Assembly (NCBI GenBank): GCA_947649645.1
Contig: CANSSP010000016.1
Coordinates: forward strand, 16,701 to 80,700
Length of the DNA: 64,000 nucleotides
Direction of reading: 5' to 3'
Source of the DNA: an uncultured Roseburia sp.
GTDB taxonomy: Bacteria > Bacillota > Clostridia > Lachnospirales > Lachnospiraceae
The translations under genes were made by a program, and so were the position numbers. Positions within the stretch are counted from its first letter, which is position 1, and each line of letters starts with the position of its first letter. This document shows, one piece after another, positions 1-7,361 of this stretch. The notes below the pieces were generated by a model. That model had not been told where the DNA came from. It searched no databases and worked only from the letters and a program-made list of their open reading frames with translations.

Positions 1-78
1 ACCAAGCTTTTCAATGGTAATGATATCGCCCTCGGATACTTTGTACTGTTTACCGCCTGTTGCTATGATCGCGTACAT
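1..78 (-). CDS. rplU: 50S ribosomal protein L21 (N-terminal part, cut by window edge)
   Basis: Only the first 26 codons are in the window. They read [18 protein letters not shown] and continue with an acidic, isoleucine-rich stretch, which is the very conserved start of bacterial L21, a large-subunit protein that binds 23S rRNA. The ATG at 78 is preceded by a strong AGGAGG site at positions 81-90. In Firmicutes rplU usually heads rplU-ysxB-rpmA, so those genes are expected just outside the left edge. A leader RNA and promoter lie directly upstream. Confidence 0.93.
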   Translation of the reverse strand, partial: MYAIIATGGKQYKVSEGDIITIEKLG

Positions 79-161
79 GTGGCACCTCCTATTTTATCAT
101 TACTCGCCAGTTATGGTGCTGTCCTTTCCGGACAGTCTTTCAACCTCACTGCGCGGCATAC
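79..161 (-). promoter_or_regulatory. Probable L21 leader RNA upstream of rplU
   Basis: Between the predicted transcription start near 161 and the rplU start codon there are about 80 nt. They contain a clear hairpin (GACTGTCC, GGAA, GGACAGC type arms near 117-137) and a conserved-looking single-stranded stretch before the ribosome binding site. Firmicutes rplU mRNAs carry the L21 leader, through which the operon is thought to be autoregulated by its own protein. The position and size fit that element. The family assignment is from position and memory, not from a covariance search. Confidence 0.55.
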
Positions 162-167
162 CGTGTT

Positions 168-196
168 ATTTTATCATATGATTTTTCAAACGTCAA
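168..196 (-). promoter_or_regulatory. Sigma-A promoter for rplU
   Basis: On the minus strand TTGACG (191-196) is followed after exactly 17 nt by TAAAAT (168-173). This is close to the sigma-A consensus and correctly placed to make the L21 leader. It overlaps the last codons of the MATE gene on the same strand, so rplU transcription starts inside the tail of its neighbour. Confidence 0.75.
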
Positions 197-1610
197 CCTG
201 TTTTCCCGTATTTTCCGCAAGCTGCGCATCTCCGGCCGGATCATTGCCAAACAGATCATCTCTGGTAATATTGTTGAGCCATTTCCCGCTCCGATAATGG
301 TGAAGTACCCACGGCCATTTTACAAACTCATCCGTACAGAGCAGAAAATAGACCCACATCACGGGAAGCTTTAAAACAAACGCTGCAAAAAAACCGAGCG
401 GCACCGCATAACACCACATATCGACGGTATCACAGATAAAACCGAAACGGCTGTCTCCTCCCGCCCTGAACACTCCGACAATCAGTGTCGTGTTTACAGC
501 GGCTCCCATTACATAATAAGCGTTGATAAGCAGCATATATTTTAAATAGTACATCGCCTGATCCGAAAGCGACGCGTACCGCAGGACAACCGGCATCACT
601 GCAAGAATAATAAGACCTCCGGCGATCCCCGTGATGACAGTGAGCTTCATCAGCTTTTTCGCACCGTCTTTCGCTTCCGCCGGCTTGTTTTCTCCGATGA
701 TCTTTCCGAGCAGGATGCCGCCGGCACTCGCCGTCCCAAAACACAGAATCGTTCCGAAATTGCGCACAACGATGACAAACGAATTGGCCGCCACTGCATC
801 CGTCCCCAGATGACCGATAATCACAGAGTACATCGAAAACGCCACGCTCCAGGCGATATCGTTTCCCAGCGCCGGCAGGGACAGCCGGACAAAGTCCGAA
901 AACAGTACCTTATTTTTTACAAACAGATATTTAAAGTCCAGCTTCACATCCGTATTGTTCATCGATACCACAAAACATGCCATAAGCTCGATCAGCCTTG
1001 ACACGGAGGTTGCAATCGCAACGCCTGCCGCGCCCAGCCTTGGCGCGCCGAAAAAACCGAAAATAAACACCGCGTTCAGCAGGATATTGAGTGAAAACGC
1101 CAGCACGTTCATTGCCGTGCTGATCATCACCTTCCCGATACTCCGTAAAACCGCCAGATAAACCTCGATAATTCCCCAGCAGAGATAACTGACGCTCATA
1201 AACCGCAGATACGAAACACCGATTCCGATCAGTTCTGCATCATTTGTAAACAACCGCATCATCGCCTCCGGAATCAGCAGGGCAGCTCCGGCGAAAAGCA
1301 GCGCAAAACACAGCGAAAAGCGCAGGGCAATACCCTCCACCACCTGAATCGCCCTCATATCTCCTTTTCCGTAATACTGAGCGCAGAGTATTGTCGCCCC
1401 GGTTCCAAGTCCATAAAACACCATAAAAAGCACATTGGCATACTGCGATGCCAGCGACACGGCTGAAATCGATGACTGACCGACATAATTAAGCATGACC
1501 ACATCGGCTGAACTGACCGCCGCACTCAGCAGATTCTGAATCACAATCGGCAGCACCAGCTTAAAAATCTGGCTGTAAAAAGATTCCCCCTCTGTCGTTT
1601 TTGTCTGCAT
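186..1610 (-). CDS. MATE family efflux transporter
   Basis: A 474-residue polytopic membrane protein of the multidrug and toxic compound extrusion family. Such proteins export cationic drugs or metabolites in exchange for Na+ or H+. The length and about twelve hydrophobic segments fit, as does the N-terminal pattern ending in SSADVVMLNYVGQ, which is typical of the family. The start at 1610 is chosen over the in-frame ATG at 1631 because GAGGGGAG lies 7 nt before it. It is transcribed divergently from the ABC exporter pair, and a promoter is visible upstream. The substrate cannot be read from sequence. Both flanking operons also encode exporters, so this is a small efflux neighbourhood. Confidence 0.9.
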   Translation of the reverse strand: MQTKTTEGESFYSQIFKLVLPIVIQNLLSAAVSSADVVMLNYVGQSSISAVSLASQYANVLFMVFYGLGTGATILCAQYYGKGDMRAIQVVEGIALRFSLCFALLFAGAALLIPEAMMRLFTNDAELIGIGVSYLRFMSVSYLCWGIIEVYLAVLRSIGKVMISTAMNVLAFSLNILLNAVFIFGFFGAPRLGAAGVAIATSVSRLIELMACFVVSMNNTDVKLDFKYLFVKNKVLFSDFVRLSLPALGNDIAWSVAFSMYSVIIGHLGTDAVAANSFVIVVRNFGTILCFGTASAGGILLGKIIGENKPAEAKDGAKKLMKLTVITGIAGGLIILAVMPVVLRYASLSDQAMYYLKYMLLINAYYVMGAAVNTTLIVGVFRAGGDSRFGFICDTVDMWCYAVPLGFFAAFVLKLPVMWVYFLLCTDEFVKWPWVLHHYRSGKWLNNITRDDLFGNDPAGDAQLAENTGKQVDV

Positions 1611-1663
1611 AAACGTTCTCCCCTCTGGCATTTTTATCCTGTCCCGAAAAAAACATGGTATAC

Positions 1664-1692
1664 ATCATAGCACACTCCCTCCCGGATTTCAA
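1664..1692 (-). promoter_or_regulatory. Sigma-A promoter for the MATE gene
   Basis: Minus strand: TTGAAA (1687-1692), a 17-nt spacer, TATGAT (1664-1669), about 55 nt upstream of the chosen start codon. The -35 hexamer lies inside the palindrome CCGGATTTCAATCCGG (1682-1697), a plausible place for a repressor to act. Confidence 0.65.
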
Positions 1693-1846
1693 TCCGGTTA
1701 TCCCTGCAAAAAAAGTTTTTTCTCTTGTATCTTTTTCCCCGACCATATAAAATTAAGAAGATACCCCTGTGCAGACGGATTGGCGCCGCGCCGGTGACAG
1801 ATCGCCATAAGGACTGGACAGCTTTTTTTATACCCGGATTTGTATC

Positions 1847-1915
1847 GGAGCCCCAAATCCGGTCCGCAGCCCGAAATTCGGGATTCCGGTGCTGCGCCTT
1901 CACAAAACCGGCTCC
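1847..1915 (+). promoter_or_regulatory. Nested inverted repeats in leader of ABC exporter
   Basis: Three nested complementary pairs lie just before the ribosome binding site (TGGAGG, 1921-1926): GGAGCC (1847-1852) with GGCTCC (1910-1915), CGCAGC (1865-1870) with GCTGCG (1891-1896), and CCGAA (1871-1875) with TTCGG (1877-1881). There is no U-run after them, so this is not a simple terminator. It could control translation of the exporter. In B. subtilis the homologous bmrCD genes are controlled by attenuation through a leader peptide, bmrB, but no clear equivalent peptide is seen here. Confidence 0.35.
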
Positions 1916-1931
1916 CGTAATGGAGGATTTT

Positions 1932-3734
1932 ATGCACACCATTTCTTTTATGCTGCGTTATGTAAAAAAATATCGCCTTCAATATACTGCGGGCATCATC
2001 ACTTTATTTATTGTAGACTTTGCCAGCCTGTTTATCCCGAAGCTGACCGGAACTGTCACCGACGGGCTGACTGCGCATACCCTCGGCTGGAACGGCGTCG
2101 TCTCCTGCCTTATCTCCATTTTCATACTTGGCCTTACCCTCGCCGTCGGCCGTTTTCTGTGGCGCTACTTTCTCTTCGGCGTATCGCTCTCGATTGAGCG
2201 CGAGCTGCGCAACGATATGTTCGGCCATCTCGAAAAGATGAGCGTGGAATACTACAATGTACATAAAACCGGCGATCTGATGACACGGTTCACAAGCGAC
2301 CTGAATGCCGTGCGCATAGCCATCGGCCCTGCCGTCATCTGTGTTTTTGACGCCACCGTAATGACCGTCATGGTAATCTGTCAGATGATGTACTACGTCA
2401 ATATCCGCCTTACGCTTCTGGCCGTCATTCCCATGTTTTTCATCTGCGTGGGCGAAATTTATTTTGGAAAAATCATAAACGGCCGATTTATGGAACGCCA
2501 GGAGGCCGTCTCTCATCTCACGGATTTTGTGCAGGAAAGCTTCTCCGGTGTCCGCATCATCAAGGCTTTTGTCCGGGAACGTGCGGAATTAAGAGCATTT
2601 GCAAAGGCAAACAAAAACGCCATGGATAAAAACCTGCGCGTCGTCCGTTTACAATCCGTTGTGATGCCGCTTCTGGACGTCATCATCGGCCTATCGAGCC
2701 TTTCCACGCTTATCTATGGCGGTTCCCTTGCGCTGACCGGAGAAATCACCCTGGGCCGTTTCGTCGCCTTCCACCAGTACATCAATATGCTGGTCTGGCC
2801 AATGATTGCCTGCGGCGACGCCATTAATATGTTTTCACAGGGCACAGCCTCCATCCGCCGTATCCAGGATATTTTTGACGAAAAACCGGAGGTCTCTGAC
2901 CAGGCCGATGCTGCCGGCCCGGCACAGATTAAGGGCGATATCACGCTCTCTCACCTGACATTTGTACACCGCGGGCAGAGCGGGCCGACCCTAAAGGACA
3001 TCAGCCTTTCTGTACCGGCAGGAACCACACTCGCTATCATCGGAGGGACCGGAAGTGGAAAGTCCACACTGGTCAATCTTCTGCTGCGGCTCTACAACAC
3101 ACAACCGGGTATGATCTCCATCGATAAAAAAGACATTAACACCCTTTCGCTGAAGACGCTGCGGGAAAACATCGCCTACGTGCCACAGGATAACTTCCTG
3201 TTTTCCGACACGCTCAGATCCAACATTGCATTTGGAGCCGACAGACAGAATATGGACGCCATCGTACAGGCGGCAGAAACTGCCTGTATCCATGAAAATA
3301 TCGTCTCCTTCCCCGACGGTTATGAAACCATCGTGGGCGAGCGCGGCGTCACACTCTCCGGCGGACAGAAGCAGCGCAGCTCCATTGCGAGAGCACTGAT
3401 GAAAGACGCACCGATTCTGATACTCGATGACGCACTCTCCGCTGTTGACACCGACACCGAGGAGAAAATCCTGCGCAATCTTAAGAAAAACCGCGCGGGG
3501 AAAACAACAATTCTGATCGCGCATCGTATCTCGACAATCCAGAACGCCGATATCATTCTCGTTCTTAAGGACGGCCAGGCAAAAGAAATCGGAAACCACG
3601 AAGAACTGATGCGAAAAAACGGTATTTACCGAAACATGTTCGAACAGCAGCAGCTCGAAGCTGCCGTCCCGGAACAAAAAACCGCCGCAATGACACAGGA
3701 ATATCAGCAATTACAGGGAGGAAGCGATCAATGA
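1932..3734 (+). CDS. ABC exporter half-transporter, BmrC-like, with degenerate catalytic site
   Basis: 600 residues: six membrane segments (about 1-320) followed by an ATPase domain. Walker A is GGTGSGKST near residue 371, the signature is LSGGQKQR, and the H-loop is IAHR. The Walker B motif reads LILDDALS, so the usual catalytic glutamate is aspartate. In heterodimeric type IV exporters (BmrCD, TM287/288) one subunit carries this change and the partner carries a changed signature. The next gene does exactly that, so the two form an obligate pair. The start at 1932 follows GGAGG with good spacing; an ATG 12 nt upstream is less likely. The stop overlaps the next start by 4 nt. Probable drug or lipid-like substrate export; substrate unknown. 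Confidence 0.9.
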   Translation: MHTISFMLRYVKKYRLQYTAGIITLFIVDFASLFIPKLTGTVTDGLTAHTLGWNGVVSCLISIFILGLTLAVGRFLWRYFLFGVSLSIERELRNDMFGHLEKMSVEYYNVHKTGDLMTRFTSDLNAVRIAIGPAVICVFDATVMTVMVICQMMYYVNIRLTLLAVIPMFFICVGEIYFGKIINGRFMERQEAVSHLTDFVQESFSGVRIIKAFVRERAELRAFAKANKNAMDKNLRVVRLQSVVMPLLDVIIGLSSLSTLIYGGSLALTGEITLGRFVAFHQYINMLVWPMIACGDAINMFSQGTASIRRIQDIFDEKPEVSDQADAAGPAQIKGDITLSHLTFVHRGQSGPTLKDISLSVPAGTTLAIIGGTGSGKSTLVNLLLRLYNTQPGMISIDKKDINTLSLKTLRENIAYVPQDNFLFSDTLRSNIAFGADRQNMDAIVQAAETACIHENIVSFPDGYETIVGERGVTLSGGQKQRSSIARALMKDAPILILDDALSAVDTDTEEKILRNLKKNRAGKTTILIAHRISTIQNADIILVLKDGQAKEIGNHEELMRKNGIYRNMFEQQQLEAAVPEQKTAAMTQEYQQLQGGSDQ

Positions 3735-5725
3735 AACGGCTGTTTACCTATCTGAAACCACACCGTGGGACCATGGCAGCGGCAACTCTTCTGGTCCTTT
3801 TTATCATCGCAGTTGAGCTTTACCGGCCGGTTATCATCGGAAACGCCATCGACGAACATATCAACGGCTACTACAGGCCCTACCGCGTCACATCCGCGGA
3901 TACAGAGGGAGCCGTATCCTATCGCGGCATCTTTCTGACAAGGGAATACAACACTCCGACAGCCGACGCAGAATATTATCAGCTTCTGCTCTGCGAAGAC
4001 AACTATTATATGGCGGAACACCTGACAGGCGAAGCGTGCGAACGCCTGAAGGACGCAGATCACACACTGTCCGCCGCTTATGTGGCAGACGGCGCTCCCC
4101 TGCTCACCTGCGAAGAGCTAAAAGAGCTCCGCCGCCCGGATTATAGAGGAATCCTCACCGCGGCGGCTTTTTATCTTCTGATGCTGCTTTCCGGCTTCAT
4201 CCTTAATGCCGCCAACACCTGGATACTGCAGAAAATGGGACAGAACATTATCTATGAGATGCGGGAAGAAGTTTTTTCCCACATCCACACCCTGTCTCTT
4301 GGCTTTTTCAATACAACACCTGTGGGAAAACTTGTGACACGTGTCTCAAACGATACCGAGGCCATCAACGAACTATTTTCCACAATTCTCATAAAGCTGT
4401 TTAAAAACATTGTAAAAATCATTGGTTTCGCAGTCGTCATGCTCTCCATCCACGTGCGGATGGCAGTTTTCTCGTTCCTGCTGCTTCCTGTCGTCACGCT
4501 GCTTACCTTTTTCTTCCGTTCCCTCTCGCGGAAAGCTTACCGGCTCACCCGCACAAAAATCACAGAACTTAACACGTTTTTATCCGAGCACATCCCGGGC
4601 ATGAAACTGATTCAGATTTTTGCGCGCGAAAGAGAAAAATACCGGGAATTTGAGACAAAATCCGGCGAATTGTTCACGGCAAACTGGCGCGAAGTGATGA
4701 TATTTGCCGTCTTCCGGCCCACCATTTACTTTCTCTCCGTCATCGCCATGATCACGGTCATCGGCACAGGGAGCGCCGCCGTACTGAGCGAAACGCTCTC
4801 CATCGGTACTCTCTTTATATTTATCAGCTACATCGGCTCTTTTTTTGAGCCGATTCAGGAGCTGGCAGAACAGTTCGGCACCTTACAGTCGTCCCTGGCC
4901 TCCGCAGAAAAAGTCTTCTCCATTTTAGATGAAACGCCGGAAATCGTCTCCCCCGCCCGTCCCGTCAAGGTAGAAATCAAAGGACGTATTGAATTCCGGC
5001 ACGTCTGGTTTGCCTACGAAAAAGAAGATTATATCTTAAAAGATGTCAGTTTTATAATTGAACCGGGACAGAAAGCCGCGTTTGTCGGCGCGACAGGCGC
5101 GGGAAAATCTTCGATTTTAAATCTGATCGGCCGATATTATGATATACAGAGAGGCCAGATTTTCATCGACGGCGTCGATATCCGCGAAATCGACACCGAT
5201 GTGCTGCGCGCCGCCATCGGCCAGGTACAGCAGGACGTATTTTTGTTTACCGGTACGATCGGAAGCAATATCTCCCTGAACAATGACGCCATCTCTCCGG
5301 AAGAAATCCGGTGCGCCGCTGAAATCGTAAATGCCGCTCACTTTATCGAAAAACTTCCGGGCGGCTACAACGAGCCGGTTACAGAGCGCGGCAGCACGCT
5401 CTCTGCGGGACAAAGGCAGCTCCTCTCATTCGCCCGGACTCTGGCGTACTGCCCTGCCATCCTGGTACTCGACGAGGCAACGGCAAACATCGACACGGAG
5501 ACAGAAGAAATGATCACACAGGCCCTGGAAAAACTGATGGAAGGGCGCACCACGATCATGGTCGCACACCGGCTGTCCACCATCCAGCATGCAGATAACA
5601 TTATTGTCATGCAAGGCGGACAGATACAGGAAGAAGGAACACACCAGGAATTGCTGCGCCGGGACGGACTGTACAAAAAACTGTATGAGCTTCAGCTGGC
5701 GGATCTGCAAAACCGATCCGCATGA
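3731..5725 (+). CDS. ABC exporter half-transporter, BmrD-like, with extracellular insertion
   Basis: 664 residues, longer than a normal half-transporter because about 95 residues (roughly 45-140) are inserted between the first two membrane segments. BmrD has a similar extracellular domain. The ATPase domain has Walker A GATGAGKSS, a canonical Walker B LVLDEAT with its glutamate, and H-loop VAHR. The signature motif reads LSAGQRQ instead of LSGGQ. Together with the Asp-type Walker B of the preceding subunit this gives one working and one degenerate ATP site, the hallmark of heterodimeric exporters. It overlaps the preceding gene by 4 nt (ATGA), implying coupled translation. It ends at a bidirectional terminator. 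Confidence 0.92.
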   Translation: MKRLFTYLKPHRGTMAAATLLVLFIIAVELYRPVIIGNAIDEHINGYYRPYRVTSADTEGAVSYRGIFLTREYNTPTADAEYYQLLLCEDNYYMAEHLTGEACERLKDADHTLSAAYVADGAPLLTCEELKELRRPDYRGILTAAAFYLLMLLSGFILNAANTWILQKMGQNIIYEMREEVFSHIHTLSLGFFNTTPVGKLVTRVSNDTEAINELFSTILIKLFKNIVKIIGFAVVMLSIHVRMAVFSFLLLPVVTLLTFFFRSLSRKAYRLTRTKITELNTFLSEHIPGMKLIQIFAREREKYREFETKSGELFTANWREVMIFAVFRPTIYFLSVIAMITVIGTGSAAVLSETLSIGTLFIFISYIGSFFEPIQELAEQFGTLQSSLASAEKVFSILDETPEIVSPARPVKVEIKGRIEFRHVWFAYEKEDYILKDVSFIIEPGQKAAFVGATGAGKSSILNLIGRYYDIQRGQIFIDGVDIREIDTDVLRAAIGQVQQDVFLFTGTIGSNISLNNDAISPEEIRCAAEIVNAAHFIEKLPGGYNEPVTERGSTLSAGQRQLLSFARTLAYCPAILVLDEATANIDTETEEMITQALEKLMEGRTTIMVAHRLSTIQHADNIIVMQGGQIQEEGTHQELLRRDGLYKKLYELQLADLQNRSA

Positions 5726-5752
5726 AAAAAAGAGTGCCCTGCACTCTTTTTT
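5724..5752. terminator. Bidirectional terminator between ABC exporter and ndoA
   Basis: The stem AAAAAAGAGTG/CACTCTTTTTT, with a short loop, has an A-run on one side and a T-run on the other. It can therefore stop both the plus-strand exporter transcript and the minus-strand nnr-alr-ndoA transcript. It starts immediately at the exporter stop codon. Confidence 0.85.
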
Positions 5753-5764
5753 GCGGCGCCAATC

Positions 5765-6112
5765 TTATGTATACAACTCCAGGCTGATCTCAAGCGCCTT
5801 ATCTATTTTTACCAGGATCTGGTTGTCAAGGTGACACACCTTATCCTTGAGTCTTTTCTTGTCGATCGTGCGAAGCTGTTCCAGCAGCACAACGGAATCT
5901 TTGACCAGATCGTATTTTTGTGAATCAAGCTCCACATGCGTCGGCAGTTTTGCTTTGTTCATCTGTGATGTAATGGCCGCACAGATCACCGTCGGACTGT
6001 GCCGGTTTCCCACGTCATTCTGTATAATCAGTACCGGCCGCACGCCTCCCTGTTCTGATCCGACTACAGGTCTTAAATCTGCATAAAATATATCTCCACG
6101 TCTTATCATCAT
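5765..6112 (-). CDS. ndoA: MazF/PemK (EndoA-type) mRNA interferase toxin
   Basis: 115 residues, collinear with B. subtilis EndoA (116). Family landmarks are [10 protein letters not shown] at the start, [16 protein letters not shown], the AAITSQ segment and LPTHVELD. EndoA cleaves single-stranded RNA at specific short sites and is normally held by a small antitoxin (EndoAI, or a CopG-type protein) encoded just upstream. Here the 82 nt between alr and this gene have no room for an antitoxin. The start at 6112 matches the length of EndoA; the adjacent ATG at 6109 is an equal alternative behind AGGTGGAG. It lies downstream of alr, the usual Firmicutes location. Confidence 0.9.
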   Translation of the reverse strand: MMIRRGDIFYADLRPVVGSEQGGVRPVLIIQNDVGNRHSPTVICAAITSQMNKAKLPTHVELDSQKYDLVKDSVVLLEQLRTIDKKRLKDKVCHLDNQILVKIDKALEISLELYT

Positions 6113-6194
6113 ATACTCCACCTCATGATCTTTTAAGGATAGTATTCCCAATTTTAGCAGATGTATACGCATAACAGCTCCGGCAAAAGAAGAA

Positions 6195-7361
6195 TCACGA
6201 AAAATAATCCCTGGCTCCGATCACTTTTCCCCCCTGCACATAAACTCTGGGCACACGTTTTCCAAGGCCGCAGACAAATTCATAGTTAAAACGCCCGGAA
6301 CGCCCACCGGCCTCCTCCATCGTAATGCACGCCTCTCCATCCTGCCCGATCAGAACAACCTTATCCCCACATTTTACTTCCGGAATATCCGTAACGTCCA
6401 CCATAAACTGATCCATGCACACACGCCCCCTGATGGGTGCTCTCATTCCGTGAATAAGGACATCACCACAGTTTGAAAGGCCTCGCGCGTAACCGTCCGC
6501 ATAGCCTACGGGAATCGTGGCGATCCGCCTTGTATCCGGCGTCACATAAGTGCCGCCGTAACTGACGGCCCTGCCCGCGGGAAGTTCTTTCACATACGCC
6601 ACATGTGTATAAAGAGAAAGAGCCGGTTTTAACACAATCCCGTTCTTATCCACTTCCTCCGACGGCCAGAGCCCGTACATTGTGATTCCGGCCCGCACCA
6701 GATCCAGATTTGCCTCCGGAAGCTCCACAATCCCGGCACTGTTCGAACAGTGACGGATCGGAATCGAAACACCGCGCTCCTCTAACATCGAAACCATCTT
6801 GTGAAACAGCGCAAGCTGATTTCTCGCATCCGACTTATCTTTCTCGTCCGCCCTCGCAAAATGGGTAAAAATACCCTCTACCATAATATGCGGAAGCGCC
6901 GAAAGCCGTGCCATCTCATCCGCGGCCTCACACGTCACCGGATACCCGATACGGCTCATCCCCGTATCAACAGCAAAGTGAATCCGGCATTCCGTCCCGA
7001 GACGTGCGGCCGTTTCCGACAACGCCTGCGCCATCTCACAGGTAAAGACAGTCGGACGGATTTTTGCACGTATCATCTCGGCATACTGATCGGGAAACGC
7101 ATAACCCAGAATCAGAACCGGCTTCTCAATTCCCCTTCCGCGCAGGGCAAGCCCCTCCTCCACAGTCGCCACCCCGTAACCGTACAGATAAGGAAGATGG
7201 TCAACCGCCTCCGCAATCTCCACCGCGCCGTGCCCGTATCCGTCCGCCTTGATCACCGCCATGATTTTCGTCTGTTCTGAAAGCTTTTTATGCATCGCGT
7301 CCATATTGTGAACAACGGCATCCAGATTAATCTCGGCGTATACCCTGTTATATCCGTTCAT
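6195..7361 (-). CDS. alr: Alanine racemase
   Basis: 388 residues. This PLP enzyme interconverts L- and D-alanine and supplies D-Ala for peptidoglycan. The PLP lysine lies in [12 protein letters not shown] near residue 40, the second catalytic tyrosine is in VSYGGTY, and MSRIGY and the C-terminal [12 protein letters not shown] are family marks. It follows nnr, whose end it overlaps by 14 nt. Start choice is soft: the ATG at 7361 has only a weak GGTG upstream, and GTG codons a few positions earlier sit behind AAAGG. The order nnr-alr-ndoA is common in Clostridia. Confidence 0.95.
   Translation of the reverse strand: MNGYNRVYAEINLDAVVHNMDAMHKKLSEQTKIMAVIKADGYGHGAVEIAEAVDHLPYLYGYGVATVEEGLALRGRGIEKPVLILGYAFPDQYAEMIRAKIRPTVFTCEMAQALSETAARLGTECRIHFAVDTGMSRIGYPVTCEAADEMARLSALPHIMVEGIFTHFARADEKDKSDARNQLALFHKMVSMLEERGVSIPIRHCSNSAGIVELPEANLDLVRAGITMYGLWPSEEVDKNGIVLKPALSLYTHVAYVKELPAGRAVSYGGTYVTPDTRRIATIPVGYADGYARGLSNCGDVLIHGMRAPIRGRVCMDQFMVDVTDIPEVKCGDKVVLIGQDGEACITMEEAGGRSGRFNYEFVCGLGKRVPRVYVQGGKVIGARDYFS

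Larger units (their letters stand above)
1611..1931. other. Divergent intergenic region between MATE gene and ABC exporter
   Basis: About 320 nt without a convincing gene. It holds the MATE promoter, a CCGGATT/AATCCGG inverted repeat (1682-1697), and an untranslated leader of the ABC exporter rich in inverted repeats. A weak plus-strand promoter candidate (TCTTGT, 17 nt, TATAAA near 1712-1750) is the best seen for the exporter. In-frame extension of the exporter back to 1725 is possible in principle but has no ribosome binding site. Confidence 0.6.

Noticed and set aside
1725..1931. Longer start for the first ABC exporter subunit
   Set aside because: The extra 69 codons have no ribosome binding site and unusual composition, whereas 1932 has GGAGG and gives the family's normal start.
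2991..3710. 239-codon minus-strand open frame inside the ABC exporter gene
   Set aside because: Antisense to a conserved ATPase domain; no ribosome binding site and no family.
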